NCBI GenBank assembly: GCA_963920665.1
Contig: OY987271.1
Location: 20,091,350 to 20,155,349 of the forward strand
Length of the DNA stretch: 64,000 nucleotides
Origin: Straminergon stramineum
Taxonomy: Eukaryota; Streptophyta; Bryopsida; Hypnales; Calliergonaceae
Reading direction: 5' to 3'
This document shows positions 14,345 to 24,965 of this stretch, one piece after another; positions within the stretch are counted from its first letter, which is position 1, and each line of letters starts with the position of its first letter. The position numbers and the translations under genes are program-made. The notes under the pieces are model-generated. The model saw only the letters and a list, made by a program, of their open reading frames with translations. It was not told where the DNA came from and did not search any database.

Positions 14345-16074
14345 ATCGAGCAGTGCCTTGAAATTGACTATAGTTATTGGCTCATGCACTCAGAATTACA
14401 CCCATTACATATAAAATTGTCCATCCATAGTACTCATTGATACAATAAATAGAATACTATTTAATATTATGTTGATGGTATTCATGGTCAAATTATGGTT
14501 GAAAAAATAACAACAATACTCTAAGAAGATGAGAAAAAATGATGGAGAATAGATAGCACTCACTTAAAGTGGTTAAGAGTTTTTGTAGCCCTATATTTGA
14601 TATTTGAGATAATAGTAGCTTACGGCAAGAATTTGGTGATACTATTAAATGTTATATGAAATCTTTGTGAAGATGTGGTTTACAATTCATCATGACATGG
14701 ATGGAGATTAAAAAAAAAATGGAAAGAAATGATTACACCTCAAATTAGGCTCTAATGATATACTCAAGGTCAATCTAATGAGTAGTCGTTGATATTATAT
14801 ATGAACTTAAGATTTTCTCGAATTGAAAATTTCATAAACTTCTTACATCTATTTAAATGATAAAAGAATTAAAACTTGTGATTCACCTTCCTCAAAAGCT
14901 AGGAAGCCCAAAGACATAACAATTCAAAAAAATGGACAGACAATGATATGGAATTGGTCTTTTATGTAACCTTTCCATTACTCTATATTTTCCTGAGAAT
15001 TTTTTTCAATACTAAGTTCAAACATCAAAGCATGACATTTTGAAAACATCAAAAAAATATATTTAGATCCATAAAACATAAGTAATTGCATAATCCCTGT
15101 TTTCCATCACCATATACAACTGTTATATTTTTAACAACACTAAAAACAGAGTTTTGTCATTCACATGTTTTGGATTCATATTTGCATATTGGTTGTAAGT
15201 TAACAAATTGGTAAGCATTTGTTTAAGAGTTTTTCCAAAAATTGCACCATCAAATCTACCACAACCATTGGACTTCCACATGAATGGAATTGTCCCTTTT
15301 GTTTTTTGAAGTAGACCCTTCCCACCAATTTTACAATCTTTTGTTGAGTTGCAAGATTTAAGAGAGTATGCATCAAAAATGGCAAAGTCTTCAAAGGTAA
15401 AAAATGTGCTATGAAAAGGAGATGCATGAATAAAAGAATGAAGTCTAACTATAGTACATAGAGATCTATAGGGGTCTTGGCTAGTGTTGGAATTCCTGAT
15501 GACTTCAATACACCTTCACTAAGCTTATTACACTAATTTAACAAAGGCTTTATTAAAAAGGGATAATTATGTAGATACAATCTTGACAATATCTTAATGT
15601 CTGCACTCCAAGTTAGAAAATATATTAGTCAATTGGCATTAAAAGTGCGTGTAGTACAGTGGAATGTAAATGTCTTATGATCTAATAAAAACATCTCCAC
15701 TCTTTTATTAAGACAAAATCATAGGGAACCTCAAGTGAGAGGCTCACTAAATGAAAAAGTCAATTGTGTTGAATTAAATTAGTGCTCCACCCTAAAGTCC
15801 ATGTTTTTTCTTGATCTTTGGTCTTTTTGTTCATTGACTAGCATTGTACCCCTTATAGAGACTAGACTACTATTGTAGAGGTAGAGCCATAGTTGTAGCT
15901 AGGAGTTGTATAATATGACTATTACAAATCATGCTTTCACTAGAAGTTGTTTGTTTTATTCTCTTGTGGTGAAAAGAAAAGTTTTATCTTTTAAATTGCA
16001 TTTATTTCTACATTGTTTGTACATATTATACACATACACATACATATTTATATATGCAAATTTATACTAGCTAT
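14345..16074. other. AT-rich spacer left of solo LTR copy 2
   Basis: No recognisable gene. The stretch ends with a short TA/CA-rich low-complexity run (16020-16060) just before the target duplication of LTR copy 2. Confidence 0.4.
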
Positions 16075-16079
16075 ATAAC
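16075..16079. repeat. Target-site duplication of solo LTR copy 2, left side
   Basis: ATAAC here and ATAAC at 29096-29100 flank the LTR exactly outside its TG/CA-type ends. A 5-bp duplication is typical of LTR retrotransposon integration. Confidence 0.8.
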
Positions 16080-16111
16080 TATGAGTGCCAAATTATCCAC
16101 CCTTGGTAATT
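16080..16111 (-). mobile_element. Solo LTR copy 2, short 3'-end fragment
   Basis: In reverse complement this matches the last ~30 bases of LTR copy 1 (ends ...TTTGGCACTCATA here, ...CTCACA there). It was separated from the rest of the LTR by MULE 1. The last 10 bases (16102-16111) are the MULE's target duplication. Confidence 0.85.
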
Positions 16112-16172
16112 CAAGGTTGCTAAAATATGAGTAGGGAGCAACGAGCATTGAGCGATGAGCATTAAGCATTGA
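16112..16172 (+). repeat. MULE 1 left terminal inverted repeat with 7-bp units
   Basis: After an AT-containing outer part, the repeat consists of consecutive heptamers: GAGTAGG, GAGCAAC, GAGCATT, GAGCGAT, GAGCATT, AAGCATT. The right end carries the matching series in inverse orientation. Regular short units at a terminus could be binding sites for the element's own protein; that is inference. Confidence 0.75.
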
Positions 16173-16879
16173 ATAAATTTAGAAGAATTTTTAGAAAATT
16201 TTTAACTTTTCACTGTAAGATGCCTATGTCCGTGGTTTTCAATAAAAACATATAGCTATAAATGTGCCCAAAGAGGATAAATGGAGGTGGATGAATTTTT
16301 TTGTAGTTGACTTTGTTGGATGAAATACATTTGGTGTTCATGGCATTGGATGAAAAAGATCTTGGATGATTTTTGATTGGGACTAAAAAAGTAATTGGTT
16401 AAAATAAGGTTCTATTGTTAAGTGCCTTAGATTCAAGGTTTAGGCTTTTAGGGTGACTTTTTGGAAATTAGGGACCTATGTTTACATGGTGTTATGAAAC
16501 CATTTTAAAGAAGGTACTGTTTCTAATTAAAATTTCTAATTCTTTTCAAGCATTATAATTGAGGTTCACCATATTTATTTTCATGCTAACACTAACAATT
16601 ACAAGTTCTCATTACATTTTTCCATCTAAAAAAAGAAGTATGTTGCTATTTGAAAAAAATAAATTTTATCCATAGAAATTTCTAATAATTGAATTGTAGA
16701 ATGAAGATGTCTTTTAGAATGGAGGTAACCTTTATTGCCACACTATAGATTATAAGAATGCAAAATAACTCAAGAAGTTAATATAGTGCAAGAATGCAGT
16801 GTCCCTTTTAGTTTCACCGCAAGATATTAGAAAATCAAGTAATAACAATAGTGTCTAGAATAAGATGAGTTTGATCCAA

Positions 16880-19800
16880 TACCCCACATTGGTGGGAGAA
16901 GAATGATCACTAACGTCACTACTATCATTGCATGTAAGCCCTGGTACATCAACATCAACTTTGAGGTTTAAAATTTTTTTGATAGCAACATTGTATGAAC
17001 AATGTTTGGCAATGAAAATGGGTGATGATCCTTTGCCCTAGCTATTGCTAGAATTTTGATGTAATATGACAAACTCTTAGAACTAGGAGAAGGCAAGAGT
17101 ACAAGATGTCAAAGAAGATTGGCTCTATAAGACACAATGAATAAACAATTAAAAACTTAGTTTGAATAAATTTTGAGATATTGCATAATAAAAGAAAATA
17201 AAGACATGTATAATAGTAACAATTAACTGACTTACAACTTTTTTTTCTGTGATGGTCTTTAGCAACCTCTTTCTCAAGTCTTTTAAGTATTGGAGCAAAA
17301 ATCCTTCAACATTCTAGGTGCTAAGGACAAGGTTGCAATTCTTGGATTGAAAACCCCTATTATTGAATTAAGGTGAACATACACCCTTCAAAGATGTGTC
17401 AAACCATCTGTTCAAAAGCTTAGGCATGAATTTCCTCTCAATCCCACCTTTTTGAATCAACTTTCACTTGAAATATTTAGAATCATAAAATAGTTGTGAT
17501 TAATGCAATGACAAAGATGCAAGTGTGGTTATTTCATAAATTTGTAAAGGAACTCAAAATTTAGACAAATAATACAATTGAAGTTAAAGTTATATTTGTA
17601 TAGAACCTTCTTTGTTGTAGTATGTGTACCCTCTTGTTCTTTAAAAGTAATAGACCTTGAATATGAAGAGTCCTTGAAGAGCCACCAAAAGACATGATCT
17701 TATAACACAATGTGCCATGTCTCCACAAAATCTTCAATTGTGTCCTAGTTCATCATGTACACTCTATTGAATCACAATATTTTTAGATTTGATGATGCTC
17801 GCAAATTCTGCTTAGGCTGCCTCTTCAAACTGCAAAGAATTCAAGAAATATAAATATGAAGACATTATTAAGATAAAATATACTATGGTAAAACAATGGG
17901 ATAAGAATCAAAACATTTCTCAACTTATAAATGAAATTATGGATCACGTGGATGAAAAAAAGGTTCATAGTATACCTCAACTAAGAAAACAGTCTTAAAG
18001 AGTTAGGTCTCTAAAGTCAATGTATTGAAACCAAGGGTAGAAAATCTGAAGCCCTCCCTAGAAATTTTGTTAGAGTTCCACCACCTAAGCTAATGAACCT
18101 TGTGGTTGGGCTGAACCACACATGTAGATATCCTTTGAAGTTTCTCCAATGACATCTCTAGCTATCTTCTCGTTGGTGTTGTAATACAAGTAGATCTAAA
18201 ATTTCAAAGAGCAAAACCACTGTCAAAACCAACACCAAAAGTAATCATGCAATACATTCATTTGCAAGAAAGAAAAATTACATACCTCTTCTAGAAATCC
18301 AACACTATTTTTTGGATTTGTAATAGTTGACTCCTTATCAAACTCTATCTGAAATCCTTTGATAGTTGCGGGAATAGTTGTAGTGGTGGCTTGGGTCATG
18401 GCATCATGAACTCCCTTTGTATTTCAATCTTACAGTTGTATTTTCTCATAATAGGTTTGCACAACCTCATTTGAAACAATAGTAATCCCTTGTTGCACAT
18501 GAAAAGGAAGAATGTTAAATTAATATAAAACAAATTCTACATATGACTACAAATGAATAAACAAGCTTTGCAAACATAAGACACTCACCTGATGAAGAAA
18601 TTGTATGAAGATGTTTGATGTCAATGGATATCAAGTGCTTGCTAATTTTCTATTTTGACATTTCTTATAATCCTCATTGCTTAGAAAACCCTTGAATTCT
18701 TGTAGTTTCAAGTTGCCATAGGTACTCATCCTATGCAATTGTTGAACCAAATTGCTCTTGATGTGGGAATGCTTCATAGACTTGAAAATACCAATGAAAT
18801 TAGAATGTAAGATGAATGAATTTGAAAGCATAGAATATTGCAACGCAACAATTGAAAGGAAGTAGTGAGGTAGAAAAAAAAAATTGAAAAAAAATTGAAA
18901 TCCATCATTTGATATCGTTTATAGCCTCCAATACAATGCATGTACAATCTTCTAGCACCAAAAGCATATGATCAACAAGCTTATGCCACTTGCACTTATG
19001 ATAATTCATTCTATGGATGTAATCATACCAAGCCACCAATATATGATTGCCATCCCTTACAAAGAACATATGGTTTGACAAATGTGAGATGGGTGGCTGA
19101 GACTTTAACCAACACTCAAATTGGTCATTTTCTTGTATCTAGTGTTCATCCCATGTCTTTGGAATGTTGGGGGTCACTAACTTGAAAAATCCCTTGTCAT
19201 TTGTTGTAGACACATAAAATACACGATCACCTTGATGGTATCCATGAACAAACCTTGCTTCCAATCATTTCACCTAGCTTTAAAGGGGAAGGTGCACCAA
19301 TGAAAACCCCATCATTCCACAAAAAGGAATATCAAATCAAGATGCTAGCCCACTGCCATCGAATAGCATATTGTTGATGACACCATTGGAGTTGAGTTTT
19401 TGACCATTATGCACATTTTGTTCAACCTCCTTGATTGTTCTATCGTCAAAAGTTGGATTAGCACTTTTACTTCCAACGATGTTTACAAACTACAATGAAT
19501 AGTACATTGAAAACAAATTGAGTTAACAATAAGAAAACATTGAAAATCAAAGGAAACAAAATTATAACTATCATACAAAAATAGTTGATGTGACATGCAT
19601 GAGTGTGAAGAAAATGTGAAATGTATCTTAGTATGTTACCTCATAAATGGTAACCACAGGCACAAAATATCAATGATGAGTTCCACCAGCTCCACTTGTA
19701 TAAGCCCTCCATCAATGTCCATCAAGCTCTATTTTATGAAAAAAAAGTGATGATTGAATGCCTAAACCAACAATTGGAAAAAATGGAAGAAAACTTGTAG

Positions 19801-21660
19801 ACATTCACCTAAACCTTGAACATTCAAAATGACACATGGGAGTCTCTGGAATTGATGCTTCTTTAACGAGGCAATCATCTACAACCTAAATGAGAAATTA
19901 GAAAAAGTAATTGGAAAAAATTGAAAACATGCACCTTCAACTTGTACCATGCAAGTGAGACTCTAAACATCCCAAAATTGACACCTCGTTAATGAGGCAG
20001 TGATCTTGAATCCTAAGTGAGCAATGGGAAAAACAATTGAAAACCTACAAGTTGAAGTTGTTCCATCCAAGTAAAATACAAAACAAATTGAAATTGACCC
20101 CTTGTTAACAAAGTGATGATCTACAACCCTAAATGAAAAATGAAAAAAACAATTAAAAACCTATACCTTCAAGTTGTACCATCCAACTAAAATAGAAAAC
20201 AACTTGAAATTGACACCTTATTAACGAGGTAATGTCCTATAGCCTAAGCTAGCAATCAAAGAAAAAATTGGAAACATGACCTCTGAACTTGTACCATCCA
20301 AGGAAAACTTTAAATAGCTTGAATTTGACACCTCGTTGATGAGGCGATGTTGTAGCATCTAAATTAGCACTTAAAAAGAATTTTAGAAACCACAAAAAGA
20401 ACGTAGCTTGAACTTGTAATATCCAAGTGAGATACAACATAGCTTGAAATTGACACCTCGTTGACGAGGCAATGTTTTACAACTCAAGGCAGCTAAAGTT
20501 GAAAACATGCCCTTGGAACTTGTACCATTCTAATGAGACCCTAAACAACCTGAAATTGACACCTTGTCAACGAGGTGATGTTTTACAATCCATGGCAATA
20601 ATAAAAAAAGAAGTTGAAATTTGAAAACATGCCCTTAGAACTTGTATCACTCTAATGAGACCCTAAACAACCCGAAATTGACACCTCGTCAATGAGGTGA
20701 TGTTTTATAGCCCAAGGCAACAATAAAAAAAAGAAGTTGAAAACATGCCCTTGGAACTTGTACCATTTTAATGAGACCCTAAACAACCCAAAATTGACAC
20801 CTTGACAACGAGGTGATGTTTTACAATCCAAGGCAACAATGAAAAAAAGAAATTGAAAACATGCCCTTGGAACTTGTATCACTCTAATGAGACCCTAAAC
20901 AACCCAAAATTGACACCTCGTCAACGAGGTGATGTTTATAGCCCAAGGGAATCTTCTGAATAACTTCTGTAATTTTGAACATTTTGAGTCCAAATTTTTT
21001 TTCCACATAGATTATAACCTCAAAACTCACCTCAATTTTTTTCATATTTTTTGGACTGACGAGTAATTTTACAAAAATCATCAAAGTTCTTTGAAAATAT
21101 AAGGGCAAGATGTGGCCAAAAAATCTTCCGATTCTCAAGATTTCAGAGAAGATTCCAATATGCTGAATATATTTTTAGGCTGTAAAAATTTTCAAAACCC
21201 TCCATTTTTCACATGCTATTTACTATTGGAATTGTATTATTGAGCTACAGGATATGATGTCTCATGTTTGGTGTCATATGCACCTCTAAGAAAAAAAATA
21301 TATGCAAATTGAACTCCTCATTATGGAAGTAAATAGATGAACTTACCAAGTCTACACTTCTTAGCGACATGACTAGCGTATGTCGCTGATGCACTTGACT
21401 AGCGTATGTCCTCTTCAATTATGAAGCTTGGCACTCATTCCTTCACTATTTTGTGTCGAACTGTCTCTACACTAAACATGTACAACTTCAACTCCATGAT
21501 CCTCTTAAGACAAGGTCCAAATAGTACTACTAATCTCAACCCCATTGGCCTTGTCCAAGTGTCTAGCCATTTTCAATTTCTCTAATTGCTTCTTATTGGA
21601 AAAGAGTAGATGCACCTTACGTCTCTTTCTACGAGAACCTTCTAGCATCCCTCCAAAAAT
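16880..21660 (-). pseudogene. MULE 1 gene A: ParB-like (DGNH) protein relic, multi-exon
   Basis: Read from right to left, plausible exons are about 21660-21347 (basic N-terminus with SRRKRRK), 19728-19640 (WRAYTSGAGG), 19489-18920, 18780-18589, 18488-18286, 18195-17976 and 17829 to about 17600, with C-terminal pieces at 17500-17240 and 17100-16880. Most junctions have good GT/AG sites. Exon 3 contains FFVRDGNH (near 19040-19065) followed by YHKCKWHKLVDHMLLV; DGNHR is the characteristic motif of ParB/sulfiredoxin-like folds. The last part has an Asp/Ser-rich tail. From the RWWN segment onward it aligns with the relic at 30677-33518, but no methyltransferase exons are found here. In-frame stops, frameshifts and the final H-I instead of H-R show decay. 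Exon ends are approximate, and function is inferred from the motif only. Confidence 0.6.
19825..20945. repeat. Approximately 115-bp hairpin satellite, about 10 units
   Basis: Units recur near 19849, 19979, 20093, 20209, 20325, 20449, 20555, 20679, 20794 and 20909. Each contains TTGACACCTCGTCAACGAGG-like sequence followed by TGATGTTTTACA and an A-rich stretch. The best unit holds a 7-bp stem, 4-base loop palindrome, CACCTCG-TCAA-CGAGGTG (20914-20931). The right-hand units are nearly identical and the left-hand ones are diverged, so the array seems to have grown toward the right. It lies in the inferred intron between the first two exons of gene A. Open frames on the minus strand here are repeat artefacts. 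Confidence 0.85.
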
Positions 21661-22429
21661 GTCACCTAAAATCTATCACATTAAACACGGGGTTCTTCTA
21701 ATGGTGTCAACATAAATTCTCATACTTGGGTCTACCAACCTCTACTATTCAGATGCCTTGGGAAACTCGTGCAAAGGTAGAGTCTTTGGATCATAGCTAT
21801 ATTGGTCTTACATAGTCTTCCAAAGATGATGGTGTTGTCATTGATGCAAGCTGCAAACTATCTACCATATATACCTGAGAAGTGCAGAGACACTCCTTTG
21901 AGTATGGACCATATTGAGCATGATAGCACATTGCATCCTTCAATTTATTCGAGAACATCTTACTTTGTGAGTATCTTAGAGTGCCTTAGAGTCTTAGAGA
22001 TATACAAAGTCATCCACGTGCAAGGAATGAATTGAAGTTTTTAAACCTGAATACGCTTCATTGTAAATTTGTTTGATACATTCCTCAATCATTCAATAGG
22101 GATGTGCTTTTTGAGTTACCTCCTCTTCCTCCTTCAACATTCTTTTCTGGAAGTCGACCCAACTCAACTTCCTTATTTTCTATAGATCGATAGCTAGAAG
22201 GCATGGACAGTAAGTTTGATGACTACAATTGGACACATATACACACACCACAAACATTGCGAATGATGTTGGCCTAAAATTCCACTATTCATTGTATATG
22301 GGCCATCTAGTTTGTGAAAACAAGCATACCCTAGACTATGGCGAAGTGACAACAAAATAATACTGAGTGGGAGGGTTCATTACATGTTGTCTTTATTGTA
22401 GAAGAACAATCTCCACCAAAGTCTAATCT

Positions 22430-24190
22430 CGTATGTCGGATCTATAAAGAAGTTCCATTCTGCAAAGGTCCATGTTCTTGTCGTATGTGTAGGGTTTTGA
22501 ATTCTTTACGTCTTCTGAGACCTTGTATTCATGTTGGTATTCAAAATCATCCTATAGGTAAGGGCTTCTGTTGTAATTATATTGATTGAACAACATCTTT
22601 GATCAAGTAAGAGGTGTCAAAGACACCAACTACGACAAATTTGGCCATTCGGCTTGTTGTTGTCAAGGAATTTCTTGCATCTAAATTGTTTAAAGACGAA
22701 GGGCTACAAAGTGATCAAAAGCCCCTTTGTAGAGAGGCCCTCGAGGCTGTCATGGATAAATTCCGATTACTCAATTCACCAAGTATTCAAAATACCATCT
22801 CTAGTTTCTATCATAATACAAGCAGGGGACCCATTGACAAAATTATCTCACTAAAAATGAGAAGTACATATTCTTTTTTTAGATGAACTAGAAATCTAGC
22901 AAGACAACCAAAAATCCAACAAAGTTTGCCAAGGCTGTCACCAAACTACCAAATGCTCATTTATTCACTACATGAGTCCCCATTTAGAAGGTGAAGAAGT
23001 ATTTGGCTCTTCAAAGCGCAAACTCAATTTGCCACCTAGGTCAAATGGTAACTCTCACCACCATGATACAATTAACTTTTTAGCACCTACAGTTCAAACT
23101 CAGTCAATCAAAGCACACATTGAAGTAGTTAAGTAGGCACATCAACATCAATACTAATGTTGATGTAAGAAGAAGAACCAAGTACAATACATCCTCACGC
23201 TACCATAGTACTTGGAAAAAACTACAATGCTTCTCTATGGCACATTGCTAGGTGTAAAAAGGAAGGGATGACTTGTCATAGAGTTCAAGTTGGGATGAGG
23301 AAGGAATGTGGAGCCAAAATAAATAAGTTGAGCAAGAGTGGAACAACAACACCTACCTATGATGGCTGCATCACATAATATGGAACCAAGGTTATTATCA
23401 ATTTTGATTTCTGGTTCTATATAGACAACCATATACATTGCGGAGGAGGCTCTAAAATGAAGTGGGTTCAGGACTCACCCCCTCTTCGAAATGTGAGGCC
23501 TATTGCATGTGGGACACATCTCACTAAATCAAAGATTCTTTCTCTAGAAGAAGCGGGGTTTCAATTGTAAACTAAGGAGGTAGGCAAACTAGTGCTCCAC
23601 CTCTTTAATGAAGAGAGTATGGAGAGAAGTGTATCATTCCTTCCTTCACTCAAAGCAACTGGATAGCAATAAGCATCCATTTGACAATGATATGCACTCC
23701 ACAAAGTGATTGGGGATGACCATCCAATGTAACCCTAATGTGCCCCCAATTGACCACAACATTAAATGGGAGATAGTAAGGAATTTGGAAGTTGTTGTTG
23801 AATGTGTGGTTGTTATTCCATACCTTGGCTATGGTAGGGTGATAACTCTAATGTTTGGTATTTTTTCCAGTATATCCAGTCTATCGAATCACAATTTTGG
23901 ACTTACTAGCTTGCACCTGTGAAGACTTCATCACCATGAGTAAAGCTGCACTTGGTAGTAGGAAATCATGGATGAACTATAAGCATTTGTATTAGGTCTT
24001 TAAGTTTATTTGCAAGGCAAACTTTGAAGATGACAAGTATATATATGCACCAAGTTTGAGTTTTGATGAAGTAAAGCTACTTCTTGTAGGTAGCAATCTA
24101 TAAGATGTTTGGATCTGTCTTGTAGTAGATAGTGAAGCCACTTATATTTAGAGGTGGATACTGAATGGTCCATTGAAGTAGTCGCCACAT
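22430..24190 (+). pseudogene. MULE 1 gene B: SWIM zinc-finger relic (putative MULE transposase remnant)
   Basis: Three blocks of protein-like sequence lie on the + strand. Near 22430-22600 is a cysteine-rich block (VCRIYKEVPFCKGPCSCRMC). At 22614-22886 is a 90-codon open frame. From 23228 one frame runs with three in-frame stops through YNASLWHIARCKKEG and DFWFYIDNHIHCGGGS. At 23912-24190 is ACTCEDFITMSKAALGSR, then a position reading YKHLY where CKHLY is expected. The pattern C-x-C...C-x-H is the SWIM zinc finger found at the C-terminus of MULE and FAR1-type transposases; here one ligand codon reads Tyr. I did not see the upstream MULE catalytic core, so this may be an accessory gene. It is divergent from gene A. 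Confidence 0.5.
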
Positions 24191-24904
24191 ATTTTTAAAT
24201 CCTAATTATTTAGCTTAAGGTGAAAATGGTTCATAGCACCCCAAGGATCATTCAAATTATTTATAAAATCGTAAACATTAAAAAATACAAAAAAATTTGA
24301 ATTCAGGCAAACAACAATATAGGTTGAAATGTCACAATTCTACAAATGAATCTTCAAAGTGCTTCTCGATTCCAAGGAGTACTTAACCACAACCAAATAA
24401 CATTGTATGATTGATTGTTTCATATTTTCAAATGATTCTTCAAGGAACTCTTTATTTGCAAGGAGAACTAAACTAACTTCAAAATAATTAACAAAGTTTT
24501 CAAATCAACAATGCAAAATTTACTAATTTTTGTAGATTATTGTTTTTAGAGGGAAAAGAAATAAGTTTTTTAGAACATGTTTAGCAATGTGCAAGGAAAG
24601 TCTTTTTTGGATGAATGATGAATGGATGATGAATGAATGATATGAATGAAGTTCATTCGTACATCAAATCTATGGTTGTAAAATCATCCAGTTGTAGGAA
24701 ATGCTAGTTCTTCATTGATGCCCATTCATGCAACATTTGATTGCAAAATTGATTATTTTGAATAAAACCTTTGAACAAATTTTTGAAATTTTTACTATTT
24801 TTGGTTTTTGACATTACTATTTATAGGTATGACAACCCTATTTATGACTCTGACATGTTTATTTTTAGTAAAAATCCTGACAATGAGCACTCCAATTAAA
24901 TCGC

Positions 24905-24965
24905 TTGTTGCTCAATGCTCGCTGCTCAACACTCGTTGCTCCCTGCTCATATTCTAGCATCGTTG
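24905..24965 (-). repeat. MULE 1 right terminal inverted repeat
   Basis: In reverse complement it reads an outer AT-containing part followed by GAGCAGG, GAGCAAC, GAGTGTT, GAGCAGC, GAGCATT, GAGCAAC, AAGCGAT. This is the same 7-bp architecture as the left end and confirms the element boundary. Confidence 0.75.

Larger units (their letters stand above)
16112..24965 (+). mobile_element. MULE 1: complete Mutator-like element nested in solo LTR copy 2
   Basis: The element has inverted termini (left CAAGGTTGCTAAAATATGAG, right in reverse complement CAACGATGCTAGAATATGAG) that stay similar for about 60 bp. It is bounded by a direct 10-bp duplication CTTGGTAATT (16102-16111 and 24966-24975). Removing the element and one duplication restores a continuous LTR, which confirms the boundaries. 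A 9-10-bp duplication is the hallmark of Mutator-like insertion. Inside are a minus-strand multi-exon relic (about 16880-21660), a satellite in one of its introns, and a divergent + strand relic with a SWIM-type zinc finger (about 22430-24190). Both genes are broken, so the element is not autonomous now. Confidence 0.85.

Noticed and set aside
3047..16074. Internal region of an LTR retrotransposon between LTR copies 1 and 2
   Set aside because: The two LTRs are in opposite orientation, have different flanking 5-bp sequences, and no gag-pol motif lies between them.
19825..20945. CRISPR-like spaced repeats
   Set aside because: The units are contiguous 115-bp satellite copies in a plant transposon, with no unique spacers and no cas genes.
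20249..21138. Three minus-strand frames of 63-84 codons
   Set aside because: They are successive readings of the same satellite unit, hence the near-identical C-termini.
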